Source: Streptomyces sp. NBC_01478 (GTDB lineage Bacteria; Actinomycetota; Actinomycetes; Streptomycetales; Streptomycetaceae). Taken from it: a stretch of DNA of 64,000 nt. The DNA is taken from assembly GCF_036227225.1 (NCBI RefSeq), contig NZ_CP109444.1, positions 1,240,001-1,304,000 on the forward strand, given 5' to 3'. Of this stretch, positions 18,180 to 26,860 are shown piece by piece; positions within the stretch are counted from its first letter, which is position 1; the number at the start of each line of letters is the position of its first letter. A program made the position numbers and the translations under genes. The notes under the pieces were generated by a model, which did no database searches, was not told the DNA's origin, and was given only the letters and a program-made list of their open reading frames with translations.

Positions 18180-19484
18180 ATGCACATGCACCCTCGGAAT
18201 GTGTGGCAGGCCATGGCCCGGCCGGGCTTCCTGCTGTCGGCCTGGCCCTGGCGCTCCGCCGCGTATCTGCTCACCGGCGCGGTGACCGGCGTCGCCACCT
18301 TGGTGGGCATCGTGACGGTGGCGGCGGTCTGCGGTGCGCTCGCCCTCGTCCTGGTGGGGCTGCCCCTGCTCGTCGTGGTCGCTCTCAGCGGGATCCCGGT
18401 GGCCCGGGTGGAGCGCCGCAGGGTGCGTCTGATCGACCGCGGCCCGGTGTCCGGCCGGCACCAGGTGCCGACCGCGCCGGGAGTGCGGGCCTGGCTGACC
18501 ACCCGGCTGCGGGAACAGACGACCTGGCGGGAGCTCGGGTACGCGCTGCTGTTCGCCGGGCTGCTGTGGCCGGTCGACGCCCTGGCCGTCACGGTCGCCC
18601 TGCTCGTCCCCCTGTCCATGGTCGCCACCCCGGTGCTGATGGCCACGGTCGGGGACGGCCACGAGGCGAAGGTGCTCAAGCAGTGGACGGTCACCACCTG
18701 GCCGACCGCGTTCGGCGTCGCCGTACTGGGCCTGCTCCTGATGGGCCTGTGCGCCTACGCTCTCGGCGTCACGGCGGGCGCTCGCGCCGAGCTGACCCGA
18801 CTGCTGATCGCCTCCCGCGAGGGCGAGTTGGGCGCCGAGGTGGTCGAACTGGCCCGCTCCCGCGTCCGGTTGGTGGATGCCTTCGAGGCCGAGCGGCGCC
18901 GTATCGAACGCGATCTGCACGACGGCGCCCAACAGCGCCTGGTGGCCCTGACGATGACCCTCGGGCTGGCCCGCCTCGACGCCCCGCCCGGCCCGTTCGC
19001 CGACCAGCTCGCCAAGGCCCACGAGGAGGCGGGCAAGGCGCTCGCGGAGCTGCGCGAGCTCATCCACGGCATCCACCCCAAGGTCCTCACGGACTACGGC
19101 CTTCAGGCCGCGGTCAGCGACGCGGCCGACCGTTGCGTGGTCCCGGTCGACGTCGACCTCGAACTGCCGGGCCGACCGACCCTGGCGGTCGAGTCCGCGG
19201 CGTACTTCGTGGTCTGCGAGGCGCTGGCCAACGTCGCCCGGCACAGCGGGGCCGCCGGCGCGCGGGTGAGCGGCGGTCATCGTGACGGACGCCTGTTCCT
19301 GGAGGTGAGCGACGACGGCCGCGGTGGCGCGGATCCCTCGGCGGGCAGCGGCCTCACCGGTCTCGCGGACCGGGTGTCGGTCCTGGATGGCAGACTTGCC
19401 CTGACCAGTCCGCCGGGTGGACCGACTCTGTTGCGTGTGGAGTTTCCTTGCCAGTTGACCGAGGCGGCCGCTCGCTCCGCGTAG
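18180..19484 (+). CDS. Sensor histidine kinase (HisKA_3, NarL-partner type)
   Basis: 434 residues. The N-terminal half holds several membrane helices (about 20-75 and 115-195) in the arrangement often called a putative sensor domain. The dimerisation/phosphoacceptor helix [17 protein letters not shown] carries the phosphorylated His at about 247. The ATPase N box is [11 protein letters not shown] and the G boxes are DDGRGGADP and [11 protein letters not shown]. It should autophosphorylate and pass phosphate to the regulator, whose TTG start overlaps its 3' end by 37 bases. A second in-frame ATG lies at 18186. Divergence from an FtsX-type exporter suggests the pair controls that exporter. Confidence 0.93.
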   Translation: MHMHPRNVWQAMARPGFLLSAWPWRSAAYLLTGAVTGVATLVGIVTVAAVCGALALVLVGLPLLVVVALSGIPVARVERRRVRLIDRGPVSGRHQVPTAPGVRAWLTTRLREQTTWRELGYALLFAGLLWPVDALAVTVALLVPLSMVATPVLMATVGDGHEAKVLKQWTVTTWPTAFGVAVLGLLLMGLCAYALGVTAGARAELTRLLIASREGELGAEVVELARSRVRLVDAFEAERRRIERDLHDGAQQRLVALTMTLGLARLDAPPGPFADQLAKAHEEAGKALAELRELIHGIHPKVLTDYGLQAAVSDAADRCVVPVDVDLELPGRPTLAVESAAYFVVCEALANVARHSGAAGARVSGGHRDGRLFLEVSDDGRGGADPSAGSGLTGLADRVSVLDGRLALTSPPGGPTLLRVEFPCQLTEAAARSA

Positions 19485-20116
19485 TGCTCGCCGAAGACAG
19501 CGTGCTGCTGCGGGAGGGGCTCATCGGTCTGCTCGGCCGCTGCGGCCACGAGGTGGTGGCGGCCGTCGGGGACGCGCCGTCACTGGTCGCCGCGGTCGAG
19601 GAGCATGCCCCCGACATCGTGGTGACGGACGTCCGTATGCCGCCCGGTTTCCAGGACGAGGGCCTGCACGCGGCGGTACGGCTGCGCGAGAAGAGCCCCG
19701 CGCTCCCGGTCCTGGTCCTCAGTCAGTACGTGCAGCGGACGTACGCCGCCGAGCTCCTGGACTCCGGCGACGGATCAGGCGTCGGTTATCTGCTCAAGGA
19801 CCGGGTCGGCCAGGTCGAGGAGTTCGTGGAGGCGCTGCACAAGGTGGCGGACGGCGGGACCGTGGTCGACCCCGAGGTGGTGCGCCAGTTGCTGCGGCGG
19901 CGCCGCGATCCGCTGGAGCGGCTCACCCCGCGCGAACGCGAGGTGCTGGCACTGATCGCCGAGGGCCGGTCCAACGGCGCGATCGCCAGGGAACTGGTGG
20001 TGTCCGACGCCGCGGTCGGCAAGCACGTCGGCAACATCCTCACCAAGCTGGACCTGCCGCCGACCGACCAGACCCACCGCAGGGTCCTGGCCGTCCTCAC
20101 CTACCTGCGGGCCTGA
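19448..20116 (+). CDS. NarL/LuxR-family response regulator
   Basis: 222 residues. The receiver domain has an acidic pocket (AED), the phosphoacceptor Asp61 ([11 protein letters not shown]) and the conserved Lys in YLLKDRV. The C-terminal LuxR helix-turn-helix ([15 protein letters not shown], then a [11 protein letters not shown] recognition helix) binds DNA. The TTG at 19448 is chosen because GGAG sits at 19439-19442; it overlaps the kinase gene by 37 bases, so the two are cotranslated. It is likely to act on the kinase operon and the divergent ABC transporter. Confidence 0.92.
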   Translation: MPVDRGGRSLRVVLAEDSVLLREGLIGLLGRCGHEVVAAVGDAPSLVAAVEEHAPDIVVTDVRMPPGFQDEGLHAAVRLREKSPALPVLVLSQYVQRTYAAELLDSGDGSGVGYLLKDRVGQVEEFVEALHKVADGGTVVDPEVVRQLLRRRRDPLERLTPREREVLALIAEGRSNGAIARELVVSDAAVGKHVGNILTKLDLPPTDQTHRRVLAVLTYLRA

Positions 20117-20145
20117 CCGACCCCGGTGAGGGCACGGCAGCACGC

Positions 20146-20733
20146 CTAGATCGTCAAGTGGGCCTGCACCGTGGGTCCGTAGCGGTCCACGATGGTGTCG
20201 ATCGGGGTCGCCCGGAGCCTGGTGCCGCGGGCGATGCCGTACATGACGCCGAGGCCCAGGACGGTCGCCACGGCGAGTTCGGCGCGCAGGGACGCGTCGG
20301 GGCCGGTGAGGCGTTCGGCGAGGCGGTCGACCACGTGGGCGCGGAAGTTGACGCGCAGGATGTCGCCGTGGTCGCCCTGCAGGGGCGCGAACACGATCCG
20401 CAGCAGCGGGTCGGCGCCCCGCTCGCGCTGGCTGACCAGGACGTGCCGGACCATGTGGCGGCCGAGTCCGTCGAGCGGTGCGTCCAGCAGGTCCTCCGCG
20501 TCGGCCTCGAAGGACATGACGCGGGCGAAGAGCGCGTCCTTGTTGCCGAAGTACTTCAGGATCAACGGGGCGCTGACACCGGCGCGTTCGGCCACTGCCT
20601 TGAGGGTGATGTCGGCGTGCGCGTTGCGCGCGAGGAGGTAGCGGGCGGCCTTCAGGATGGCCGTCTTGGTCGCCCCGGCGTCCCGGCGTGCGGGCGCGGA
20701 CGCGGTCGGTGGAGTGGTGCTCACGGCACTCAT
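20146..20733 (-). CDS. TetR-family repressor of the adjacent MFS exporter
   Basis: 195 residues. The N-terminal helix-turn-helix (ITLKAVAERAGVSAPLILKYFGNKDALFA, about 42-70) is typical TetR; the C-terminal ligand domain is divergent. The ATG overlaps the MFS stop as ATGA (20730-20733), so it is the second gene of that operon. The double palindrome at 22252-22293, just upstream of the operon, is the obvious operator, which implies autoregulation with release by an exported compound. The inducer is unknown. Confidence 0.92.
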   Translation of the reverse strand: MSAVSTTPPTASAPARRDAGATKTAILKAARYLLARNAHADITLKAVAERAGVSAPLILKYFGNKDALFARVMSFEADAEDLLDAPLDGLGRHMVRHVLVSQRERGADPLLRIVFAPLQGDHGDILRVNFRAHVVDRLAERLTGPDASLRAELAVATVLGLGVMYGIARGTRLRATPIDTIVDRYGPTVQAHLTI

Positions 20734-22223
20734 GCTCCCTCCAACGCCTCGTCCCGCGCGCCCTCGGCACGGCCCCGGCCGGGTCGCGCGTCGTCAGGAG
20801 CGGGGTCGCCCGGGATGGTCAGTGCCGCAGCGCTCGCGACCAGGGCGATCACGCCCGCGATGCCGAACGCCATCAGGTATCCGTGCAGCGTGGGCAGCTC
20901 AAGCCCGCCGACGAGGCTGGTGTGGTGCACCAGGACGGCGGCCACCACGGCGCTGGAGACGGCCTGGCCGATGGTGCGCATCAGGACGTTGACGCCGTTC
21001 GCGGACGCGGTCTGGCCGGCCGGAACGGCGCGCAGGATGAGGGTGGGCAGCGCCGAGTAGGCGAAGGTGGTGCCGGTGGCCACGACCGTCGCGCCCAGGA
21101 TGATCGTCCACAGGTCACGGCTGTCGGCGATGCGCACCACATAGCCGAGCGCGATGATCGCGGCCCCGAGGGCAAGCGTGATGCGCGGGCCGCGGGCCGC
21201 CGAGATCCGGGCCGAGACCGGCGAGAGCAGCAGCATGGTGATGCCGCCGGGCAGCAGGCACAGGCCGGTCTGGACGATGGACAGTCCGAGCCCGTACCCG
21301 GTGGCCTTGGGCGCCTGTACCAGTTGGGCGGTGACCAGGGAGTTGGCGTAGAACGCGAAGCCGGTCAGCAGGGCGGCCACATGCGACAGGCCGACCCGGG
21401 GCCGGGACACCAACCGCAGGTCCACCAGCGGCTGTTCGACGCGCAGTTGCTGCCACCACCACAGGCCGAACACGACGACCGTGGCGAGGAACAGCCCCAG
21501 GACCCGCGGACTCCCCCACCCCCACTGACCGCCCTGGGACACCCCGAGGAGGAGACTCACCAGTCCTACGGCCAGTCCGACCGTGCCGAGCACGTCGAAG
21601 CGGCCCGGCTCGCGGACGGGCGACTCGCGCACCGCCCACCAGATCCCCCACACGCCGATCGCGCCGAGAGCGCTGGTCGCCCAGAACATGACGTGCCAGT
21701 TGGCGTACTGGACGATCAGCGCGGCGAGCGGCAGTCCGAGCGCGGCGCCGATGCCGACCGTGGAGCTCATCAGCGCCACCGCGCTGCCCCGGCGCTCCGG
21801 CGGCAGCTCGTCCCGCAGGATGCTGATCGACAGGGGGACGACGGCGGCCGCGGCCCCCTGCAGGGCGCGGGCGGTGATCAGTACCCGGATGTCGGAGGAC
21901 AGGGCGCACATGACCGAGCCGAAGGTCATCAGGCTCAGCGCGCCGATCAGGACCCGCCGCTTGCCGTACATGTCGCCGGCCCGGCCGAGCACGGGGGTGA
22001 GGACGGCGCCGGAGAGCAGGGTCGCGGTGACCATCCAGGAGACGGCGCCCGCGGAGGAGTGGGTCAGCCGGGGCAGGGACGGCAGCAGCGGGACGACCAC
22101 GGTCTGCATGACCGCCATGAGGATCCCGCCGAACGCCAGCACCGGCACGGTGAGCCGGTCCCGCACAGGGGTCCGCCCGGCGGTGGTGCCGGGCGGGTCG
22201 GGTATCGGGAGGGGCTGGCCCAT
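20730..22223 (-). CDS. MFS drug:proton antiporter, DHA2 (EmrB/QacA) family
   Basis: 497 residues with about 14 predicted helices. Motif A-like loop GRAGDMYGKRRVL and the antiporter motif C-like segment (STVGIGAALGLPLAALIV) are visible. The DHA2 signature QGAAAAVVPLSISILRDELPPERRG follows. The ATG at 22223 has GGAG 5 bases upstream. It should export small hydrophobic or cationic compounds at the expense of the proton gradient. It is cotranscribed with its TetR gene and sits behind a strong double operator. The flavin monooxygenase upstream may modify the same class of compound. Confidence 0.93.
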   Translation of the reverse strand: MGQPLPIPDPPGTTAGRTPVRDRLTVPVLAFGGILMAVMQTVVVPLLPSLPRLTHSSAGAVSWMVTATLLSGAVLTPVLGRAGDMYGKRRVLIGALSLMTFGSVMCALSSDIRVLITARALQGAAAAVVPLSISILRDELPPERRGSAVALMSSTVGIGAALGLPLAALIVQYANWHVMFWATSALGAIGVWGIWWAVRESPVREPGRFDVLGTVGLAVGLVSLLLGVSQGGQWGWGSPRVLGLFLATVVVFGLWWWQQLRVEQPLVDLRLVSRPRVGLSHVAALLTGFAFYANSLVTAQLVQAPKATGYGLGLSIVQTGLCLLPGGITMLLLSPVSARISAARGPRITLALGAAIIALGYVVRIADSRDLWTIILGATVVATGTTFAYSALPTLILRAVPAGQTASANGVNVLMRTIGQAVSSAVVAAVLVHHTSLVGGLELPTLHGYLMAFGIAGVIALVASAAALTIPGDPAPDDARPGRGRAEGARDEALEGA

Positions 22224-22251
22224 GCGCACTCCAGCTTGCGTGAAAAAATAA

Positions 22252-22293
22252 GGTGAATGGCTATTCACCCTACCCGGTGAATAGCCATTCACC
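22252..22293. promoter_or_regulatory. Double TetR operator upstream of the MFS-TetR operon
   Basis: Two 18-base sites, 22252-22269 (GGTGAATGGCTATTCACC) and 22276-22293, are exact reverse complements separated by 6 bases. Each site is itself a near-palindrome with GGTGAAT/ATTCACC half-sites around a 4-base centre. They begin 29 bases upstream of the MFS start. Tandem near-palindromes of this kind are typical of TetR-family binding, and the operon's second gene is a TetR. The pair could also fold as a hairpin ending the upstream monooxygenase transcript. Confidence 0.85.
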
Positions 22294-22300
22294 CAATGCC

Positions 22301-23518
22301 CTACTTGCGGGCCGCGAGCGCCCGCGCGTGCACGGTCCGGGCGACCTTGGGACCGAGCCAGCGCTTGAACCGGCGCAGCGCCTCCAGCCGTCCCGCCGCC
22401 TTGTCGAGGCCGTAGTAGACCTGCGGCGGGACGTACGGCAGCAGGGGCGAGTGGCGCTGGCCGAGCAGCGCGAACATGCGGTGCGGGGGCAGGTGGATGT
22501 AGCGCTGGAGGTTCTCGTACCACTGGGCGCTGTAGCGGGCCGCGCTCTGGATGGACAACAGGGCGGTTCTACGGCGCTGTTCGTAGGCGGCGAGGGCCTG
22601 CGGGAGTTCACTGTGGTCGCGCAGGGCGTCGGCGAGGGCGATGGCGTCCTCCAGGGCGAGGGTGGTGCCGGCGCCGATGGAGTAGTGGGTGGTGTGGGCG
22701 GCGTCGCCGAGCAGGACGAGGTTGTCGCGGTGCCAGGTGCGGTTGGTGAGGGTGCGGAAGTTGAGCCACTGGGCGCTGCCGTCGGACGAGGCGCGGCCGA
22801 TCAGGGAGTGGCCGTCGAGGAGGTCGGCGAAGAGCTTCTCCAGCAGGGCGAGTCCGTCGGCCTCGGCCGCGGTGTCGAGGCCGAGGCCGGTCCAGGTCTC
22901 GGGGGCGCACTCGATGACGCAGGTGCTGCCCTCGGGGCCGAACGCGTAGCCGTAGCACCAGATCCAGCCGTGGTCGCTCTCCACGAAGGCGAAGGTGAAG
23001 GAGCCGAAGACCTTGCTGGTGCCGAGCCAGATGTACTGGTTGCGGCCGGGCGTGAGCTCGGAGCCGAAGTGGTCGGCGTGGCGGTTGCGCAGCGCGCTGT
23101 TGACGCCGTCGGCGGCCACGATCAGATCCGCGTCGGGCAGGTCGTCCGCCGTGACCTCGCACTCGAACTCCAGTTGTACGCCGAGGGATCGGGCCCGTTC
23201 GGCGAGGATCTTGAGGAGCCGGTGGCGGCCGATGCCGTGACCCTCGTCCCCGGGTTGACTGGTCGTCAGGTCCCGGATGCGGGCGACGCCGTCGCTCCAG
23301 CGCACCGAGTGTTCGTCCACGGCCCGCGCCGACTCGGGGTCGTACTCCCGGAGTTGGTCGAGCAGTCCACGCCAGTACGTCACGCCCCAGCCGTAGGTCG
23401 AGCCCTCGGCGTTGCGCTCGTAGACGGTGATGTCGTGGGACGGGTCCTGACGCTTCAGCAGGATCGAGAGATACAGACCGGCGGGCCCGCCTCCGACACA
23501 GGCGACCTTCACGCGCAC
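22301..23518 (-). CDS. FAD-dependent aromatic monooxygenase
   Basis: 405 residues of the group A flavoprotein monooxygenase type: GGGPAGLY at the N-terminus binds FAD, VAADGVNS is the DG motif, and LLGDAAHTTHYSIGAG is the GD motif. The opening and the HYSIGAGTTLALEDA stretch resemble the flavin half of 2-aminobenzoyl-CoA/salicylyl-CoA hydroxylases and VioD-like enzymes, so an aromatic, possibly CoA-bound, substrate is inferred. Starts are GTG at 23518 or GTG at 23512; the AGGGG upstream is better spaced for 23512. It lies upstream of the MFS exporter, separated by the TetR operator. Confidence 0.87.
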   Translation of the reverse strand: MRVKVACVGGGPAGLYLSILLKRQDPSHDITVYERNAEGSTYGWGVTYWRGLLDQLREYDPESARAVDEHSVRWSDGVARIRDLTTSQPGDEGHGIGRHRLLKILAERARSLGVQLEFECEVTADDLPDADLIVAADGVNSALRNRHADHFGSELTPGRNQYIWLGTSKVFGSFTFAFVESDHGWIWCYGYAFGPEGSTCVIECAPETWTGLGLDTAAEADGLALLEKLFADLLDGHSLIGRASSDGSAQWLNFRTLTNRTWHRDNLVLLGDAAHTTHYSIGAGTTLALEDAIALADALRDHSELPQALAAYEQRRRTALLSIQSAARYSAQWYENLQRYIHLPPHRMFALLGQRHSPLLPYVPPQVYYGLDKAAGRLEALRRFKRWLGPKVARTVHARALAARK

Positions 23519-23582
23519 ACCCCTGGGTATTACTCAAAGTGGTCAAGTGGAACCGCAGAGTAGCAGTCCGAGGGCATGAAGA

Positions 23583-23612
23583 TGTCCCGTCGCCCTCGGG
23601 GCCGACGGGACA
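23583..23612. terminator. Terminator hairpin after the RNase HI gene
   Basis: A perfect 10-base stem, TGTCCCGTCG (23583-23592) / CGACGGGACA (23603-23612), with a 10-base loop. It starts 19 bases beyond the stop of the minus-strand RNase HI gene and lies upstream of the monooxygenase start. It should insulate the two genes. Confidence 0.75.
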
Positions 23613-23631
23613 CGTCAAAGGAGGCCGGGGC

Positions 23632-24327
23632 TCAGGCCTCGGCCGTGGCGCACTCCGGGTGGCCCCAGCCCTTGGGGTTCTTGCTGATGGGCTCGCCGGC
23701 CGCGTAGGCACGGCCGCACAGGCAGCGGCCGGGGAACTTGGCCTTGATCGTGCGGGAGGCCGAACCGCCGCTCTTGCGGGGCGACTTGGCGGCGGCGGAG
23801 CGGGCGGGCTTCTTCGGGGTGTCGGGCGAGGGGGGCGGTTCCGGGGAGCCGAGGTCGCTGCCCGCGGGCTCCTGGACGACGGCCGCCTGGCTGGCCGCGC
23901 GGTCCGCGAAGTCGTTCAGGGGATCGCCGTCGACCTGGTGGGCGGGGACGTAACGGAACTCCACGGAACGGCCGTCGAGCAGTTCGTCGATGCGGACGAC
24001 CAGGTCCTGGTTGGCGACCGGCTTGCCGCCTGAGGTCTTCCAGCCGTTGCGCTTCCAGCCCGGCAGCCAGGTGGTGACCGCCTTCATGGCGTACTGCGAG
24101 TCCATGCGGATCTCCAGCGGTACGTCCGGTGCGGTCGCCGTCAACAGGCGCTCCAGCGCGGTGAGTTCGGCGACGTTGTTGGTGGCCTTGCCGAGCGGCC
24201 CCGCCTCCCAGCGGGCCGGGCTCTCCTTGTCGTCCGACACGACCCAGGCCCAGGCGGCCGGCCCGGGATTGCCTTTCGAAGCCCCGTCGCACGCGGCCAC
24301 CACACGTTCACGCATGCGCCCGATCAT
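23632..24327 (-). CDS. rnhA: Ribonuclease HI with a C-terminal Cys/His (zinc-binding-like) tail
   Basis: 231 residues. The RNase H domain (about 5-148) has the four acidic catalytic positions: Asp14 (ACDGASKGNPGP), Glu54 (NNVAELTALER), Asp76 (MDSQYA) and Asp142 (NDFADRAA), plus His130. It cleaves the RNA strand of RNA:DNA hybrids. Beyond it is a Pro/Ser/Lys-rich linker and a tail with CLCG and HPEC, spaced like a zinc-binding knuckle, that is absent from the classical 155-residue enzyme. An alternative ATG lies at 24315. It is divergent from the LtrA gene. Confidence 0.88.
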   Translation of the reverse strand: MIGRMRERVVAACDGASKGNPGPAAWAWVVSDDKESPARWEAGPLGKATNNVAELTALERLLTATAPDVPLEIRMDSQYAMKAVTTWLPGWKRNGWKTSGGKPVANQDLVVRIDELLDGRSVEFRYVPAHQVDGDPLNDFADRAASQAAVVQEPAGSDLGSPEPPPSPDTPKKPARSAAAKSPRKSGGSASRTIKAKFPGRCLCGRAYAAGEPISKNPKGWGHPECATAEA

Positions 24328-24458
24328 GCCATGGCCGTGCCCCCGGGCACGCGCCGCCCCGTACGGCCGAAGCCCCGGCCGGCCGCCCCGCGGACACGTG
24401 CGGCCCGGCGACGGCCCCTGTCCGAGGATCCCGCCCGTCCCCCCTCTACGCTGCGCGC

Positions 24459-25673
24459 ATGACCTCGCGACAAGAGCAATGGGCCCGGGTGCGCCGCCAC
24501 TTGTGGCGGCCTCCGCGTCCGCACGGCGAGCAGCCGCGCGAGCGGGTGGTCGGGCCGCTGGAGCTCTTCTACGACCTGGTCGTGGTCGTGCTGGTCGCGC
24601 AGGCCGCCCATCATCTGTCCGGGGAACTGGACTGGCACGGACTGGGCCTGTTCGCCGCGGTGTTCGCGCTGGTGTGGATCGCCTGGCTCAACGGCAGCCT
24701 GCACCACGAACTGCACGGGCACGAGGACGCGCGCGGCCGGAGCATGTTCCTGCTGCAGATCCTGGTGCTCGTCCCGCTGGGTGCGTTCATCCCCGAGGCG
24801 GGCGACGCGCGCGGCACCGCGTTCGCCGTGGACGCGGGGGTGCTGTTCGCGGTCCTGGCGCTGTTGTGGCTGCTCGCCTCACGCGGTGACACGCCCGAAT
24901 TCCGGCGCCCCAGCGTGCTGTACGTGTCGGGCACGGCGTCCTGCGCGGTCGTCCTGGCGGCGAGCGCCGCCCTGCCCGCGGACGCCCGCGTGCTGACGTG
25001 GGGCGTGCTGGCGGTCGTCTATCTGGCGGGGTTCGTGTTCATCATCGGGAGGGCGATTCCGGAGCGGGTGGTCGCGCTCAGCGTGACCGACGCGCTCACG
25101 GAACGGTTCGGGCTGTTCATCATCATCGTGCTCGGCGAGAACGTGACCGGAGTGGTCGACGGACTGGCCCACGAGCCGACCAACGCGCTCACCCTGGCGG
25201 TCGGACTGGTCGCCGTGGTCGTCGGATTCGGCGCGTGGTGGACGTACTTCGACTTCGCGGGGCACCGGCTGCCGAGGGCCACGCGTGCGAGCGCCCTGAC
25301 GTGGATGGTGGTGCATCTGCCGATCACGGCCGCGGTGGCCGCCATGGGCGCCGCGATGGTCGGCCTCGTCGAGCACGCCCACGACAGCCGGACGCCTGCG
25401 GCAACGGCCTGGGTGCTCTGCGGGGGCGCGGCCGTGGTGCTCTGCGCGACGATGGTGCTCGCGGCGTCCCTGCGGCACTGGGACGAGAACCTCGGGCTCT
25501 ATCGACCCTTGGCCCGCACCTGTGCCGCCATGGCCGTCCTGTGCGTGGGCGTCGGCGCCCTGCGCCCGGCTCCGCTCGTCCTCGGCCTGGCGCTCGTCGT
25601 GCTCTTCGGCATTCCCTGGGGAGTCGCCGTGGCCAACCGCGTGGCCCACTACGAGGAAGCACCGGCCACCTGA
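24459..25673 (+). CDS. Low temperature requirement protein A (LtrA) family membrane protein
   Basis: 404 residues with about ten membrane helices and the LtrA hallmarks: LELFYDLVVVV near residue 35, WLNGSLHHELHGHEDARGR, and ERFGLFIIIVLGENV. The family is named from a Listeria gene needed for growth at low temperature; the biochemical activity is unknown. It appears as a single gene. The ATG at 24459 follows a 131-base region shared with the divergent RNase HI gene. Confidence 0.9.
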   Translation: MTSRQEQWARVRRHLWRPPRPHGEQPRERVVGPLELFYDLVVVVLVAQAAHHLSGELDWHGLGLFAAVFALVWIAWLNGSLHHELHGHEDARGRSMFLLQILVLVPLGAFIPEAGDARGTAFAVDAGVLFAVLALLWLLASRGDTPEFRRPSVLYVSGTASCAVVLAASAALPADARVLTWGVLAVVYLAGFVFIIGRAIPERVVALSVTDALTERFGLFIIIVLGENVTGVVDGLAHEPTNALTLAVGLVAVVVGFGAWWTYFDFAGHRLPRATRASALTWMVVHLPITAAVAAMGAAMVGLVEHAHDSRTPAATAWVLCGGAAVVLCATMVLAASLRHWDENLGLYRPLARTCAAMAVLCVGVGALRPAPLVLGLALVVLFGIPWGVAVANRVAHYEEAPAT

Positions 25674-25686
25674 CCGCACACCGGCG

Positions 25687-26154
25687 TCAGGGCGTCGAGG
25701 GCCGCGTCTCGGTCCAGTCGACCATCAGCCGGCGTTCGGCGAAGTACCAGTCGCCGTCCTGCTTGCTGAACTCGTCGAGGTAGCGGATCGAGGCGATCAT
25801 CAGCGTGCGCCGCCCGGACTCGTCGACCCCGATGTGATGGGCCAGGCAGTAGCTCTCGCCCGTCGCCCGGTCGCCGTCCAGCGTGATGGTGCTCTGGCCG
25901 TTGAAGTGGGTGGTGGCCCGGTAGGTGTTGAGGTTGTCGAACACCGGGGCCAGGGACTCGCGCCCGTGCAGGGTCTGCGTCGGCTCGGCGGCCGTGGCGT
26001 CCATGAACACCAGGAACCGCGTGTCCTCGGTGAACAGGCTCATCTGGCCCTTGGCGTCCCGCCGGTCCGCGCAGTGCGCGTAGGCGTCGATCAGCTCGCG
26101 GATCGCCAGTCGGTCGGCGGCTTCCCGGGGGGAGATCTCGGTGTGCGAGGCCAT
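25687..26154 (-). CDS. SnoaL-like / NTF2-fold protein
   Basis: 155 residues from the ATG at 26154, chosen for the AAAGGA six bases upstream. The cone-shaped NTF2 fold is suggested by RLAIRELIDAYAHCADRRD, then LFTEDTRFLVF, a central THFNGQSTITLDGDRA strand pair and SIRYLDEFSKQDGDWYF. These proteins are often polyketide cyclase, dehydratase or hydrolase-like enzymes on small hydrophobic ligands. The exact reaction is unknown. It is divergent from a TetR gene, which probably regulates it. Confidence 0.85.
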   Translation of the reverse strand: MASHTEISPREAADRLAIRELIDAYAHCADRRDAKGQMSLFTEDTRFLVFMDATAAEPTQTLHGRESLAPVFDNLNTYRATTHFNGQSTITLDGDRATGESYCLAHHIGVDESGRRTLMIASIRYLDEFSKQDGDWYFAERRLMVDWTETRPSTP

Positions 26155-26203
26155 GGCCGTTCCTTTCGCCGCACTATTTGACATGTGTATAACATCACTC
26201 CCC

Positions 26204-26233
26204 ATGGCAGAGTGCAACGCGATGGCAGAGTGC
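26204..26233. repeat. 18-base-period direct repeat in the SnoaL / TetR divergent promoter
   Basis: ATGGCAGAGTGC occurs at 26204-26215 and again at 26222-26233. Each copy contains an in-frame GTG that could start the TetR gene. A few bases upstream is an AT-rich element (ATGTGTATAACAT, about 26182-26194), partly symmetric, which may be part of a promoter or operator. The repeat may be a duplicated binding site. Confidence 0.55.
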
Positions 26234-26844
26234 GACACGCACCCCTGGAGGGCGGAGCGCTGAACCAGCGGATCGATCCACGCATCACCCGCACGACCCG
26301 TGCCTTCGAGGAGGCCATCGTCGACCTGGCCGGCCGCCGGCCCGTCTCACAGATCACGATCGGCGATCTGGCCGACCGCGCCGGGGTCACCCGCGCCACG
26401 TTCTACAACCGCTACAGCTCCCCGCTGGACCTGCTCATCCACGTGCTCTCCGCCGACCTCGAACGCGGCCACCGCCGGGAGGCCGAGCTCCGTGCGCGGG
26501 GCGGACACTCGACCCAGGAACTGCTGCGGATGTCCACGGCGGAGGTCGGCGACCACGTCGAGCGACACCTGGCGATCTACCGGCACGCCCTCGGCGACCC
26601 CGCCGACAGCGGTGTCTACGACGCGCTCGTGCGCCACTTCAGCGACTACGCCCTGACGTTCATGGCCGACGGCGACCACCCGGGGCTGCCCGAGGCCAAC
26701 CGTCGGATGATCGCCCAGTTCATGGCACACGGCTTCGCGGGAGCCATCAGGGCATGGCTGAAGGACCCGTCCGTCACGAAGGACGACATGGTCGACGCGG
26801 CCGTGGCCTGCGCCCCCGCCTGGTGGGCGGCCGACGGCCGGTGA
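26230..26844 (+). CDS. TetR-family regulator
   Basis: About 200 residues. The helix-turn-helix is clear (ITIGDLADRAGVTRATFYNRYSSPLDLLIHV), followed by a ligand domain ending APAWWAADGR. The start is unsettled. An upstream ATG at 26185 overlaps the likely promoter, GTGs at 26212 and 26230 lie in a direct repeat, and the best ribosome binding site (GGAGGG, 26247-26252) precedes a CTG at 26260. The coordinates given use GTG 26230. It is divergent from the SnoaL gene and probably controls it and itself. Confidence 0.88.
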   Translation: MRHAPLEGGALNQRIDPRITRTTRAFEEAIVDLAGRRPVSQITIGDLADRAGVTRATFYNRYSSPLDLLIHVLSADLERGHRREAELRARGGHSTQELLRMSTAEVGDHVERHLAIYRHALGDPADSGVYDALVRHFSDYALTFMADGDHPGLPEANRRMIAQFMAHGFAGAIRAWLKDPSVTKDDMVDAAVACAPAWWAADGR

Positions 26845-26860
26845 CGCGCGGCGTCCTCGG

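Noticed and set aside
14826..19280. A 1484-residue open frame on the minus strand
   Set aside because: Only the part to 17282 encodes the FtsX-type permease. The rest is read-through antisense to the histidine kinase and out of frame with the ATPase, a common artefact in very GC-rich DNA.
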